A stretch of DNA of 64,000 nt from Caenicola sp034331105 (lineage in GTDB: Bacteria; Synergistota; Synergistia; Synergistales; Synergistaceae), in the NCBI GenBank assembly GCA_034331105.1, contig JAXQGB010000011.1, forward strand, positions 1-64,000. Direction: 5' to 3'. Positions 18,407 to 27,971 of this stretch are shown piece by piece. Position numbers and translations under genes: made by a program. How positions within the stretch are numbered: position 1 is the stretch's first letter; each line of letters starts with the position of its first letter. The notes below the pieces were generated by a model. That model saw only the letters and a program-made list of their open reading frames with translations. It was not told the origin of the DNA and searched no databases.

Positions 18407-19357
18407 CTATTTCTTGTCAACTGCTTGCCCGACGGACTCCTGTCCGGCCGCTTCCGGGTTCAGAGCCAGATCCAGCGCAGCAAGGGCAACCTCTATCTGA
18501 TCCAGTCTCGGTTCCCTTGTCGTTATGTACTGCAGCGAGAGAGCGGGCATGATACAGTATCTGCCCCATGTTTCAGAGTTTGAGGCACCTTTTATAAACT
18601 CGTACGATATGCCAATAACAAAGGGCAGCAGCAGCACCCTGCTCCCTATCCTCCAAAGGAGTGGGCCTCCCCCTATGACAGAGAATACTATTATGCTTAC
18701 AAAGATCACTACAAGCAAAAAGGATGTGCCGCAGCGCCTGTGGATCCTGGAAAATTTTGCTACACTTTCAGGCGTCAGTTCAGCATCATTCTCGTATGCA
18801 TTTATCGTTTTATGTTCTGCTCCATGATAGGCGAATACCTGTTGTATGTCTTTCCAAAGCCCTATCGCTGCAACGTATCCCACAAAAATTACTCCTCTTA
18901 GGATACCTTCCATTATATTCTTAGAAAGATGGGTAAGTCCCAAAAGGGATGTCAGATATTCAGAAACCAGCATCGGAAGCGCAACAAAAAGGCCGGCAAC
19001 CGCAAATATAGCAACTGCTATTGCACCTGCCATCTCCAGAGGCGATATTTTATCCTCTTCGCCGAGACTGATCTCGGCAGAAATGGACAATGCCCTCATA
19101 CCTATCCTCATCATCTCGACCATGGTGGCAAAGCCTCTGATAATTGGATACTTCCATACCCCTTTTTTGAGCCAATCTGAACCAAGCCAGGCTTTTAGCC
19201 AAATAGAGCCTCCCGGTTCTCTGACTGCCAGCCCCCAATGCTCAGGGCCTTTCATAAGGACTCCTTCTATAACAGCCTGTCCGCCAACCGGTATCCTTTT
19301 GGGAACAGCAATAAAAGCGGATAATATCATCCGCTGCAACACAATATTTATTTTCAT
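18407..19357 (-). CDS. DUF1385 / YqhQ-family membrane protein
   Basis: This 316-residue polytopic membrane protein carries the family signature GGQAVIEGVLMKGP near the N-terminus, a YHGAEHKTINAYE segment mid-protein and several transmembrane helices. The biochemical role of the family is unknown. The ATG overlaps the thyX stop by 4 bp, so the two are co-translated. The YqhQ/rpmE/prfA neighbourhood is a conserved association in anaerobic bacteria, which fits the gene order here. Confidence 0.9.
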   Translation of the reverse strand: MKINIVLQRMILSAFIAVPKRIPVGGQAVIEGVLMKGPEHWGLAVREPGGSIWLKAWLGSDWLKKGVWKYPIIRGFATMVEMMRIGMRALSISAEISLGEEDKISPLEMAGAIAVAIFAVAGLFVALPMLVSEYLTSLLGLTHLSKNIMEGILRGVIFVGYVAAIGLWKDIQQVFAYHGAEHKTINAYENDAELTPESVAKFSRIHRRCGTSFLLVVIFVSIIVFSVIGGGPLLWRIGSRVLLLPFVIGISYEFIKGASNSETWGRYCIMPALSLQYITTREPRLDQIEVALAALDLALNPEAAGQESVGQAVDKK

Positions 19358-20046
19358 TCAGACAACATCTTCTCCATGCTATCGTAGGGTTCGTTGCAGG
19401 AATGGGCCTCTTTGCATACACCTTCAACAACACATGAAGGTCCGGCCAGATCAAATATCTCAGGGGCGGCATCCCTTGCCAGTATGAGCATTTTACGTGC
19501 AAGTTCCCTTATCTCCCACTGAGCTCTCCTGCAGAGCCGCAGTGAGAAGAAATGGTGGAGTTCACGCGCGTTCATAGTCATCACAAGCCTGGTCTCAGTT
19601 CCATGAGGCAGTATAAAACGGGCGTCCTCCTTGGAGATGCCAAGATCGACGAGTTCTTTATAGCAGTTCCACGCATCTTCGATCTGTTTCATGAATAATG
19701 CGTGAGCTTTTTCATTATTTAGTACCGAAGGAGGCACTATGCATGTCTGTCCGGACATGGCAACATATCTCTGGCTCTGCTGAGAGTAGCTTGCAAGTCT
19801 GTGTCTCACAAGCTGGTGGGTAGCTACTCTGCTTACGCCCTCAACAGCAAAGGTAAAAGATATATGTTCAAATGGTGAAAGATGTCCTGATTCGCGAAGC
19901 ATTTTAAGAAAAGAGACCGTCTTTTCTCTGTCGAGTCCATCAAGTATGTCGACAGCTCCTGAAGGGCTGTAACAGATCTTGGCGGCAGCGGCAACTATCC
20001 TGGCTGCATCAGGTGTACTTGCGATCAATTCAACTTCTATAGGCAA
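19354..20046 (-). CDS. thyX: FAD-dependent thymidylate synthase ThyX
   Basis: This 230-residue flavoprotein makes dTMP from dUMP using methylene-tetrahydrofolate and a reduced flavin. The ThyX signature RHR followed at the expected distance by serine (RHRLASYSQQSQRY) is present near residue 80, along with LPHGTET and an RELHHFFSLRLC segment. ThyX is common in anaerobes that lack ThyA. It lies downstream of the rpmE terminator and overlaps the DUF1385 gene. Confidence 0.95.
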   Translation of the reverse strand: MPIEVELIASTPDAARIVAAAAKICYSPSGAVDILDGLDREKTVSFLKMLRESGHLSPFEHISFTFAVEGVSRVATHQLVRHRLASYSQQSQRYVAMSGQTCIVPPSVLNNEKAHALFMKQIEDAWNCYKELVDLGISKEDARFILPHGTETRLVMTMNARELHHFFSLRLCRRAQWEIRELARKMLILARDAAPEIFDLAGPSCVVEGVCKEAHSCNEPYDSMEKMLSE

Positions 20047-20104
20047 GGAGAAAGCCTCCTTTCATCAGACAGATATCGATATGATAACAGGCTGGAGTCA
20101 CTAG

Positions 20105-20135
20105 AAAAACGAGGGGAGCCGATTCGCTCCCCTCG
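20105..20135 (-). terminator. Intrinsic terminator after rpmE
   Basis: On the minus strand a 10-bp GC-rich stem (CGAGGGGAGC with its complement, 6-nt loop) is followed directly by TTTTT (20105-20109). It separates rpmE from thyX, implying a separate promoter or read-through for thyX. Confidence 0.85.
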
Positions 20136-20145
20136 TGGGTAAAAG

Positions 20146-20385
20146 CTATTCTTCTGTACCCTCTGTTACTTTCTTCTGTCCGTAGTTCACGCCTGCGTAC
20201 TTCTGACGGAATTTCTCAAGTCGTCCTGCTTCTATTACGCGGCCCTTCTTGCCAGTGTAGAATGGATGACATGCGTTGCAAACCGCGACCCTCATGTCTC
20301 CTGTAGTAGCCCTGGTTTCGAAAGTGTTGCCGCAGGCGCAGGTCACCTTGCAGGTTTCGTATTTTGGATGTATATCCTTTTTCAA
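20146..20385 (-). CDS. rpmE: 50S ribosomal protein L31 (zinc-binding type)
   Basis: This 79-residue protein starts MKKDIHPKYE and has the four zinc cysteines of the C+ form of bL31 (C16, C18, C36, C39, as CAC and CNAC), with an extra C12. The C-terminal tail is charged. It is a single-gene unit closed by a strong terminator at 20105-20135. Confidence 0.96.
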   Translation of the reverse strand: MKKDIHPKYETCKVTCACGNTFETRATTGDMRVAVCNACHPFYTGKKGRVIEAGRLEKFRQKYAGVNYGQKKVTEGTEE

Positions 20386-20874
20386 TGTATTGCACCTCCA
20401 GATGTTCTGATACGTCTAACATACAGCTGTATATTATATTGCAGGTTTCAGAAAGACGCAAGCAAATTTACACACTATTTCCAATATATTTTCTTGGTTT
20501 TTCACTCAACTTTCTAATTTATTCATAATAATTGTGAAACTGCCGGAATAACACCGGCGTGAAATAGCGTATACCTTTGTGAAACTGCCGGAATTACACC
20601 GGCGTGAAGCAATGGTGAAGCGGTAGTGAAGCAGTTGTTAATAAAGGCGGTCAAACGATTGTCAAACGATTGTAACAACCTATTCACCGTCGTTCCCGAA
20701 TGCTTAAATCGGGAATTCCAGCGTCTTGGATGTAAAGATTTTTTAGGTTTCACGACTGCTTGCCAATTCCTTGCCCATTGCTTGCCAATCGCTCGCCGGT
20801 CTCTACAACCGTTTCACCACAGCTTCACCATTGTTTCACGCCAGCGTTATTCTGGCAGTTTCACAATTGTAATA
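20386..20874. repeat. Intergenic repeat mosaic 6
   Basis: The leader of rpmE is followed by two GCCGG/CCGGC hairpins in GTGAAACTGC...GCGTGAA flanks (20532-20607), then GTGAAGC words at 11-bp steps, GTCAAAC-GATT words (20650-20672), a half palindrome GTCGTTCCCGAATGC (20690-20732), inverted TTGCTTGCC words and inverted TTGTTTCAC words. A closely similar double-hairpin block is found at 27647-27756. Confidence 0.8.
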
Positions 20875-23469
20875 TTACACTTTACTGAGGGAAGAGCCGC
20901 GCTTTGGTTCTGCCTTAACAGGCACGCTCAGGACATCAACGCTTTCCATTACTTCGACCAGCCTCTTCTCCAGCCTGTCAGCATCTTCTGTGAAACACTC
21001 GCAGACTATAGAGTCATGGATCTGCAAAACTGTCTTTGCACCTTTGAATTCATCCTTTATGACCTTATCAAATTTCATTATGGCAATTTTTGCAATGTCA
21101 GATGCGGCACTCTGGATCGGCGTATTTACAGCCACCCTGTCTATCGGGTTATTTCCTCTTCCCGCTGTCGTGGCTACTTCAGCAAGAGGCCTTATCCTGC
21201 CGAATATTGAACGAGTATATCCAGCTTCCTTTGCTTCCTTCACGCTCTTTTCAAGATACCCTTTCACATTGGGAAGGACGCTGAAGTACCTCTCAACCAT
21301 ACTCGCTGCCTGTGGCCTGGATATTCCCAGTCGCTGCGCAAGACCGTGAGCCCCCATCCCATATAGGAGACCGAAGTTGACGACCTTCGCAAATCGCCGC
21401 TGCTCCTGGGTTATCTTATCCGCAGGAAGCCCGAAGACCCACGATGCTGTCTCCATGTGTACGTCACGCCCTTCTGAAAAAGCGCTTATCAGCCTTTCCT
21501 CACCGGATAAGTGGGCAAGAACCCTCAGCTCGATCTGTGAATAGTCCGCCGCTACAAATATCTTTCCGTTATCTGAGGGAATAAAACAATCCCTGAATCT
21601 GACAGCCCATTTGCCGAAAAGCGGCATATTCTGCACATTTGGGTCTCTGCTTGAGAGACGGCCCGTGCCGGTCGAAAGGTGGTCAAAAGTAGAATGGATA
21701 AAACCATCCCCCTCTGAAGCTATAGAAAGGAAGGGCTGGACAAATCCGGAGAGTATTTTAGCCTCTTCACGATACTCGATAATTTTGTTTGGGACGTCGC
21801 AAAGCGGCTCGGGGAGCCGTGCCAGCTCTTCGAGAACGCTCATGTCAGTTGAGTAGCCGGTCTGAGTTTTCTTTAACGGAGGCAGGTGAAGATGCTCAAA
21901 GAGAAGCCATCCTACCTGCTTTGGTGAATTAAGGTTAATTCTTTCTCCCACTAATTTTTCTATGTCTGTTTCAGTTTGCGCTATAGTTTTCTCCAGATCT
22001 TTACCCATTGATGCTAGTTTGGTGACATCTGCAAATACACCATTTCGCTCAAGATCAGCCAGTGCTACAGAAAGCGGAAGGTCAAGCTCCATCATGAGCT
22101 TGTCGAGTCCGAACTTCCTCATTTCCGGCTCAAAAGCATCCCACAGGGCGAAGAGCTCCCTTGCAAGGTCTATCCCTTGCGGAAGTTTGCGTCCCAGTGT
22201 CTTTTCAATGGAGCTTCCCCCACGGTCAGGATGGAGAAGGTAATGTGCTATCTCAACGTCCCTGATCATCTTCGTTGGCGGAAGGGGTATATTAAATTTT
22301 GACAGCAGATCCCTGTAACCGAAGAGAGTCAATGTGCCTCGTTTGCACCATTCTGCCCACTTCTCCGTCTGTTCGGGGTCCCCCAGGTCCAGATATGCGG
22401 TCCTCCCCTTTCTGTCAAAGAGGCAGAATATTTTCTTATCCCTGTCGGCAAGTGCCAGGGCAAGCTCAACAGCTTTGAACAGCTCTTCGTGGACGGCCTC
22501 TACGCTGTCAGGCGTATCCCCGATATCGATCATTGGAGTGACAGCAGGTACTTTTGTGAGTACATTGCTGACCGGTTTCTTCTGAACCTTTATGCTGTCC
22601 GAATTCTTTGCATGCGGCAGAATACGTTCCAAAAGCCTTCTAAGGCTCAGCCTTGTGCATAGTTCCACAAGAAGGTCTTCCTCAGGTCCCTTCATTACAA
22701 GCTCTTCCAGAGGAACGCTTTCTGTTATCTGGGGTATTATCAGGTCCCTGCTTGAATAGGCAAGCTTTATGTTTTCCTCAAGCTTTGACCTTCTTCCCTT
22801 GGGCACCTCTTCCAGATTTTCAAAAATGCCTTCCAATGACCCGAATTTCCCGATCAGCTCTTTGGCAGTCTTTTCTCCAATTCCGGGGACTCCGGGAATA
22901 TTGTCGACGGCATCCCCCACTAAAGCAAGGTAGTCAGCCATGGCTTCGGGCTTAAAGCCATATTCTTCAATAAAAAGTTCCTTGTCGTAGATCTTAAAGT
23001 CGCTTACTCCCTTTGTCGGACGAATAATTTTGATATTTCCGTTTATGATCTGAAGAAGGTCTTTGTCTGCAGAAAAAATACTGACGTTCCATCCTTCATC
23101 GGAGGCTTTCTTTGCGGTAGATACGATATAATCATCAGCTTCCATGCCATCCCTGATAAATACAGGTATGCCCATTGCCCTGCTTATCTTGATTATCAGC
23201 GGCATCTGGACCTTAAAACCCTCCGGGGTAGGTTTTCTGCCCTCCTTGTACTCTTTGAAGAGCTCATGGCGCCTTGTCGGCCCCTTTGGGTCGAAAAAGA
23301 GCCCTACCCTGTCCGGGCCCCATTTATCAAGACCGTTCAAAAGCATCGTTGTAAATCCCAAGATAGCATTGGTAGGCGTTCCGTCAGCAGCGGACAATGT
23401 CTCCGGAAGCGCGTAAAATCCCCTGAATGCAAGTCCGTGCCCGTCTATCAGAAGCAGGTTTTTACTCAT
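20875..23469 (-). CDS. polA: DNA polymerase I
   Basis: This 864-residue protein has an N-terminal 5'-3' exonuclease domain (LLLIDGHGLAFRGFYAL; GVPGIGEKTA), a middle domain in the place of the 3'-5' exonuclease, and a family A polymerase domain with motif A DYSQIELR and motif B RRFAKVVNFGLLYG. The middle domain lacks the DxE proofreading motif, so editing is probably lost. Motif C reads HDS instead of HDE (serine codon at 21010-21012). The ATG at 23469 is preferred to 23478 because AGAGG lies 9 bp upstream, while the earlier ATG abuts it. Role: Okazaki fragment processing and repair. Confidence 0.95.
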   Translation of the reverse strand: MSKNLLLIDGHGLAFRGFYALPETLSAADGTPTNAILGFTTMLLNGLDKWGPDRVGLFFDPKGPTRRHELFKEYKEGRKPTPEGFKVQMPLIIKISRAMGIPVFIRDGMEADDYIVSTAKKASDEGWNVSIFSADKDLLQIINGNIKIIRPTKGVSDFKIYDKELFIEEYGFKPEAMADYLALVGDAVDNIPGVPGIGEKTAKELIGKFGSLEGIFENLEEVPKGRRSKLEENIKLAYSSRDLIIPQITESVPLEELVMKGPEEDLLVELCTRLSLRRLLERILPHAKNSDSIKVQKKPVSNVLTKVPAVTPMIDIGDTPDSVEAVHEELFKAVELALALADRDKKIFCLFDRKGRTAYLDLGDPEQTEKWAEWCKRGTLTLFGYRDLLSKFNIPLPPTKMIRDVEIAHYLLHPDRGGSSIEKTLGRKLPQGIDLARELFALWDAFEPEMRKFGLDKLMMELDLPLSVALADLERNGVFADVTKLASMGKDLEKTIAQTETDIEKLVGERINLNSPKQVGWLLFEHLHLPPLKKTQTGYSTDMSVLEELARLPEPLCDVPNKIIEYREEAKILSGFVQPFLSIASEGDGFIHSTFDHLSTGTGRLSSRDPNVQNMPLFGKWAVRFRDCFIPSDNGKIFVAADYSQIELRVLAHLSGEERLISAFSEGRDVHMETASWVFGLPADKITQEQRRFAKVVNFGLLYGMGAHGLAQRLGISRPQAASMVERYFSVLPNVKGYLEKSVKEAKEAGYTRSIFGRIRPLAEVATTAGRGNNPIDRVAVNTPIQSAASDIAKIAIMKFDKVIKDEFKGAKTVLQIHDSIVCECFTEDADRLEKRLVEVMESVDVLSVPVKAEPKRGSSLSKV

Positions 23470-24026
23470 ATTTACCATCCTCTTCGCAATAAAAAGGTTA
23501 TTTCACCGTCCGACGCCGTTACAATGGTTAAGTGGCGATTTCATCGCCGTGAAACGATAGTGAAGCAATGGTGAAACGGTTGTTTATTTGCTTTGCTAAG
23601 CAATTGCTGAGCAGTCGCTAAGCGGTTGCTGAGCAATTGTTAGAAACTGGAAGAAAACAACATCCGCCAGGATAAATTACTTGAACCTGTGAATCGGGGG
23701 GTCGCTGTTTAATTCCATGTCGTCGGGAAAATGCCTGCCCTAAAACCGAAGACGCTGGATTCCCGCTCAGGTCCATACGGGAATGACGGTGATTTTAGTT
23801 CTCACGATCGTTTAACCGCCCTTACAACAGCTTCACTACTGCTTCACAACCGTTTCACGCTACAAAATATGTCGCAGTTTCACCATCGTACTGGCGTCCG
23901 GGAACGACAGAGAGGAAGGCGATTGCCGAGAACAACGAAGAATGATCGGTTCTTAAGGTTCTACAACCGCTTAGCAACAGCTTAGCTTTGTCCTGAAACA
24001 ATTGCTTGCCTATTGCTTGCCAGTCA
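23470..24026. repeat. Intergenic repeat mosaic 7
   Basis: Gene-free. It contains a GGCGAT/ATCGCC hairpin and GTGAAAC/GTGAAGC words (23530-23580), then GCTAAGC/GCTGAGC words alternating with AATT, AGTC and GGTT linkers (23593-23640), a half palindrome (CGCTGGATTCCCG...CGGGAATGACGG, 23750-23790), and inverted GCTTCAC, GCTTAGC and GCTTGCC words up to the gltX stop. Confidence 0.8.
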
Positions 24027-25364
24027 TCAGACCAGCTCGTAATAATCCAGTCTCTTATGGCATTCTTCCGGGCCCAGCTGAGCTGCCACCTCAAAAACTC
24101 CCGGGCTCACCTTTCTTCCGGTAAGGGCCCATCTAAGCGGGAGGGCGACCTCTTTCATGCTGCTTTCGTTGGTTTCGACCCATGATTTTGTGAAGGTTTC
24201 CAGTGCTTCAGGTGTAAAGTCAGGGGCATTGAGGAGTTCCCCGTAGAATTTTTTCAGTACAGGCCTGCGTTCTTCGTTTATATCGTCCGCCTTGTATCTC
24301 TCTTTGACTGCATCAAAACTTATAAAGTAGTCGCTGTATTCAGCAAGCTGAAGTGTAGTCTGGCCCCTGCCGCCCATTGCCTGCAGTGATGATGCCAGGT
24401 ATTCGTCTGAATAGCCGCTGATGTCCAGCCGAAGGTCCTTCCAGAACGGCTTTATTATCTCCAGGAGCTTGTTGGGATCCATTATCTTCATCTGTTCCTG
24501 GTTGATGTGGTTCAGTTTGTCCATATCAAGGACTGCGGGTTTTTTTGTTACCGAGGAGATGTCGAAGAGCTTTATGGCCTCTTCCCTTGTAAAGATCTCC
24601 TGTCCGCTCTTCGGCGACCATCCCAGAAGGGCAAGGAAGTTAAAGACTCCGTCGGGGAGGTATCCGAGGTCGTTGTATTCGAATACGCTCGTTGCTCCCT
24701 GGCGCTTAGAGAGTTTTTTCTTGTCCTTTCCCAGGATCATCGGAAGGTGTGCAAACCTTGGTGCATCAAATCCAAGGGCATGATAGATCAACAGCTGCTT
24801 GGGCGTATTGATAATATGGTCTTCTCCGCGAATGACCATGTTTATGTTCATAGTGTAGTCGTCAATTACAACAGCATAGTTGTATGTAGGCATACCATCC
24901 CTTTTGAGGATGACTATGTCCTTGATGGTCCCGTCCTGATTGACAGAGGCATTTTCGCTCAGCACCTCGATGTGTCCATAGACTTCATCGTCAAATGTGA
25001 CGAGTTTGCCTGAAGGGACTTTAAAAAGGACTGCGCCGTCATCTTTATAGGCAAGTCCGGCATCAAGGAGCCGGTTTGCGTATTTAGTGTAGGAATCCAT
25101 GCGCTCTGACTGCCTGTAGGGGCCAAACTCCCCCGGCTTATCGGGACCTTCGTCCCAGTCGAGCCCCATCCATCTCATCCCGTCCATTATCGACTGCTCG
25201 TATTCAGCAGTTGAACGCTCCTTGTCTGTGTCTTCTATGCGGAGGACAAATGTACCTTCGTTATGGCGTGCATATAGCCAATTGAAAAGGGCAGTGTGCG
25301 CTCCCCCGATGTGCAGTGACCCCGTGGGGCTTGGAGCGAATCTGACGCGTGTTTTAAAAGACAT
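24027..25364 (-). CDS. gltX: Glutamyl-tRNA synthetase
   Basis: This 445-residue class I aminoacyl-tRNA synthetase shows RFAPSPTGSLHIGGAHTAL (HIGH-type motif) and KLSKRQGA (KMSKS-type). A glnS gene lies next upstream, so this enzyme probably charges only tRNA-Glu and need not misacylate tRNA-Gln, although a GatCAB route cannot be excluded from the window. Length is slightly below the usual ~470 residues, mostly in the C-terminal anticodon-binding part. Confidence 0.96.
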   Translation of the reverse strand: MSFKTRVRFAPSPTGSLHIGGAHTALFNWLYARHNEGTFVLRIEDTDKERSTAEYEQSIMDGMRWMGLDWDEGPDKPGEFGPYRQSERMDSYTKYANRLLDAGLAYKDDGAVLFKVPSGKLVTFDDEVYGHIEVLSENASVNQDGTIKDIVILKRDGMPTYNYAVVIDDYTMNINMVIRGEDHIINTPKQLLIYHALGFDAPRFAHLPMILGKDKKKLSKRQGATSVFEYNDLGYLPDGVFNFLALLGWSPKSGQEIFTREEAIKLFDISSVTKKPAVLDMDKLNHINQEQMKIMDPNKLLEIIKPFWKDLRLDISGYSDEYLASSLQAMGGRGQTTLQLAEYSDYFISFDAVKERYKADDINEERRPVLKKFYGELLNAPDFTPEALETFTKSWVETNESSMKEVALPLRWALTGRKVSPGVFEVAAQLGPEECHKRLDYYELV

Positions 25365-25868
25365 TCTATAAACCTCCGGTAGTTTTTTTAAATATTTGTG
25401 GCATGTAAAGTGCTACGTGAAGCTGCCGGGGGATCATCCGGCGTGAAACAATGGTGAAGCAATGGTGAAACAGTTGTAAAGACTGGCAAGCAATAGGCAA
25501 GCGTGGGCAAGCAATAGGCAAGCAGTCGTGAAAAACAGCTGAGCAGTTGCTGAGCGATGGCTAAGCAGTTGCTGAGCAGTTGTAGGGGCGGTCAAACGAT
25601 AGACAAGCGGTCGCTGGTGCCCCTATATCGTCGTCCCCGAATGCTTAAATCGGGGATCCAGTGTCTCTAGGTCTTTGCTATAACTAAATTTACACCCCTT
25701 AAATCTAAGCCGCTGGATTCCCGATAGGAACATTCGGGAACGACGGAGATTTTAGTTCGTGTTTTAAGGTTCTTACAATTGCTTGCCGACTGCTTGCCTA
25801 TGGCTTGCCCCCCTACAACTTGCTTAGGGACTGCTCAGCTACCACTCAGCCATTGCTCAGCATAGTTA
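25365..25868. repeat. Intergenic repeat mosaic 8
   Basis: GTGAAAC/GTGAAGC words start at 25443, 25454 and 25465 (11-bp steps), followed by GGCAAGC words, GCTGAGC words and the palindrome at 25629-25745, then inverted GCTTGCC and GCTCAGC words. Bases 25496-25788 match 57-350 almost exactly, indicating a recent copy. Confidence 0.85.
25629..25745. repeat. Long palindromic element, second copy
   Basis: The arms and interior are the same as at 190-312, with a few substitutions and a 6-bp deletion near the right arm. It lies within the duplicated segment. Confidence 0.8.
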
Positions 25869-27545
25869 TTACCTCATCTGTTTTCCCCAGGAATCCTTTA
25901 GGGACACAGTGAGGTTGAATACGGGTTTTTCCGGTGTGCTGGTATGATCGGCGCAGAAGTAGCCGTGGCGCATAAACTGGAACTTGTCCATTGGCTTGGC
26001 ATCAGCAAGGGCAGGTTCTACAAGAGCATCCTCAATAACGACAAGAGAATTGGGGTCAAGGTAATCTTTATAGTCTTTGCCCTCTTCCATGTCACTCATG
26101 TTTTTAAGTGTAAAGAGATGACCATAAAGGTTGATCTTTGCTTTTACAGCCTCTCCGGCCCACGCCCAGTGGAGCGTTCCCTTTATCTTCCTGCCGTCAG
26201 GCGCATCTCCCCCGCGGCTGTCCATGTCAACGTTACAGCGAAGCTCTGTCACCTCTCCGCTTTCGTTTTTTATCACTTCTGTGCATTTAATGATATAGGC
26301 GTATTTCAGGCGGACTTCCATGCCGGGAGCAAGGCGGAAAAAGCCTTTTACAGGATCTTCCATGAAGTCGTCCCTCTCGATGTATATTTCTTTTCCTATT
26401 GAGACCTTTCTGTTTCCGGCATTTTCATCCTCAGGATTATTTTCTGCATCCAGCTCATCAACGAAACCCTCGGGCCAATTTTCAAGGACCACCTTAAGAG
26501 GACGCAAAACTGCCATGCCTCGCTGTGCTGTCCTGTTGAGCTCTTCCCTGAGGCAATACTGCAGAAGTTCCACTTCTACCATACTGTCAGCTTTTGCAAC
26601 ACCTATCTCTTTGCAGAAGCGCCTGATCGATTCAGGCGTATAGCCCCTGCGCCTGAAACCGCATATGGTGGGCATCCTGGGATCGTCCCATCCTGAAACT
26701 ATACCTGTAGTGACAAGCTCAAGAAGCTTGCGTTTGCTCATAAGCGTGTATGTCAGATTCAAACGTGCAAATTCATACTGATGCGGGACATGCGGTACGT
26801 CAACGTTATCTATGAACCAGTCATAGAGGGGGCGATGGTCCTGGAATTCCAGCGTACAGATGGAGTGAGTTACTCCTTCTATTGCGTCTTCGTAGCCATG
26901 AGCAAAGTCATACATCGGATAGACACACCACTTATCTCCTGTCCTGTGGTGGCTTCTCTTCAATATTCTGTATATAACAGGGTCCCTCATGTTTAGGTTG
27001 TTGCTGGACATATCTATCTTAGCGCGAAGCACTCTTGTGCCCTCTTCGAATTCTCCGGCTGTCATTCTTTTGAAAAGATCAAGGTTTTCCTCTATGCTTC
27101 TTTCCCTATATGGAGAATCTTCTCCCGGTTTTGTTAATGTGCCCCTCTTTTGCCTCATCTCTTCGGCGCTCTGGTCATCAACATAAGCCTTTCCTGCATT
27201 GATCAGGTCGAGACCCCACTGATAGAACTGATCGAAGTAATCAGAGGCATAGCAGAGGTTTGCCCATTCAAAACCGAGCCATTTTACATCGTTCATTATC
27301 GATTCTACGTACTCTGTCTCTTCTTTTGCAGGATTCGTGTCATCAAAACGAAGATTGCACTTTCCGCCAAACTGCTGTGCAAGGCCAAAATTAAGGCATA
27401 TCGACTTTGCGTGACCTATGTGCAGGTAGCCGTTGGGCTCTGGCGGAAAGCGGGTAACTACGCTCTCTGTGACACCGTTTTCAAGATCTTTCGTTATTAT
27501 CTCTTCAAGAAAATTAAGATTCCTAGATCCTTCATCAAAAGCCAT
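25869..27545 (-). CDS. glnS: Glutaminyl-tRNA synthetase
   Basis: This 558-residue class I synthetase has FPPEPNGYLHIGHAKSICLNFGLA at its start (HIGH motif), MSKRK as the KMSKS-type loop and two C-terminal beta-barrel regions for anticodon binding. It charges tRNA-Gln directly. In bacteria glnS has a patchy distribution and is often considered horizontally acquired from eukaryotes; here it sits beside gltX, separated by a repeat mosaic. Confidence 0.97.
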   Translation of the reverse strand: MAFDEGSRNLNFLEEIITKDLENGVTESVVTRFPPEPNGYLHIGHAKSICLNFGLAQQFGGKCNLRFDDTNPAKEETEYVESIMNDVKWLGFEWANLCYASDYFDQFYQWGLDLINAGKAYVDDQSAEEMRQKRGTLTKPGEDSPYRERSIEENLDLFKRMTAGEFEEGTRVLRAKIDMSSNNLNMRDPVIYRILKRSHHRTGDKWCVYPMYDFAHGYEDAIEGVTHSICTLEFQDHRPLYDWFIDNVDVPHVPHQYEFARLNLTYTLMSKRKLLELVTTGIVSGWDDPRMPTICGFRRRGYTPESIRRFCKEIGVAKADSMVEVELLQYCLREELNRTAQRGMAVLRPLKVVLENWPEGFVDELDAENNPEDENAGNRKVSIGKEIYIERDDFMEDPVKGFFRLAPGMEVRLKYAYIIKCTEVIKNESGEVTELRCNVDMDSRGGDAPDGRKIKGTLHWAWAGEAVKAKINLYGHLFTLKNMSDMEEGKDYKDYLDPNSLVVIEDALVEPALADAKPMDKFQFMRHGYFCADHTSTPEKPVFNLTVSLKDSWGKQMR

Positions 27546-27971
27546 TGATTATACCTCCAAGATCGCTTTCTATATTTCCAGATAAACGTCAGTCAAAAGT
27601 TCAGTTTACCATTAGTTTATATGTTATGCCATCACTGCTTGCCAATTAGTGAAACTACCGGAATAACACCGGCGTGAAACAGCGGATACCTTTGTGAAAC
27701 TGCCGGAATAACACCGGCGTGAAACAATGGTGAAGCTGTAGTGAAGCAGTCGTTTAATTCATAATTGCTATTATAGAACACAAGTCTCAAGCCGCTGGAT
27801 CCCCGATACAAGCGCTCGGGGACGACGGAGAAGGTTCTTCTTCGGCCCTTACGACCGTTTGGCTACTGTTTGACAATGTTTTAAAACCACAGCTTCACCA
27901 CTGCTTCACTACCGCTTCACGCGGCGTATTCTTGCCGCAGTTTCACAATTGTAAGGACCACTTCACAATTG
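27546..27971. repeat. Intergenic repeat mosaic 9
   Basis: Two CCGG/CCGG-stem hairpins in GTGAAACT...GGCGTGAAAC flanks (27647-27722) are followed by GTGAAGC words. A half palindrome (CGCTGGATCCCCGAT...TCGGGGACGACGG, 27786-27827) comes next, then GTTTGAC/GTTTGGC and GCTTCAC inverted words with a GCGGC/GCCGC hairpin. The left block is almost the same as 20532-20640. Confidence 0.8.

Noticed and set aside
20532..20607. Rho-independent terminators formed by the flanked hairpins
   Set aside because: The stems are only 4-6 bp with no T-run, and the same structures also occur far from gene ends and upstream of ribosome-binding sites.
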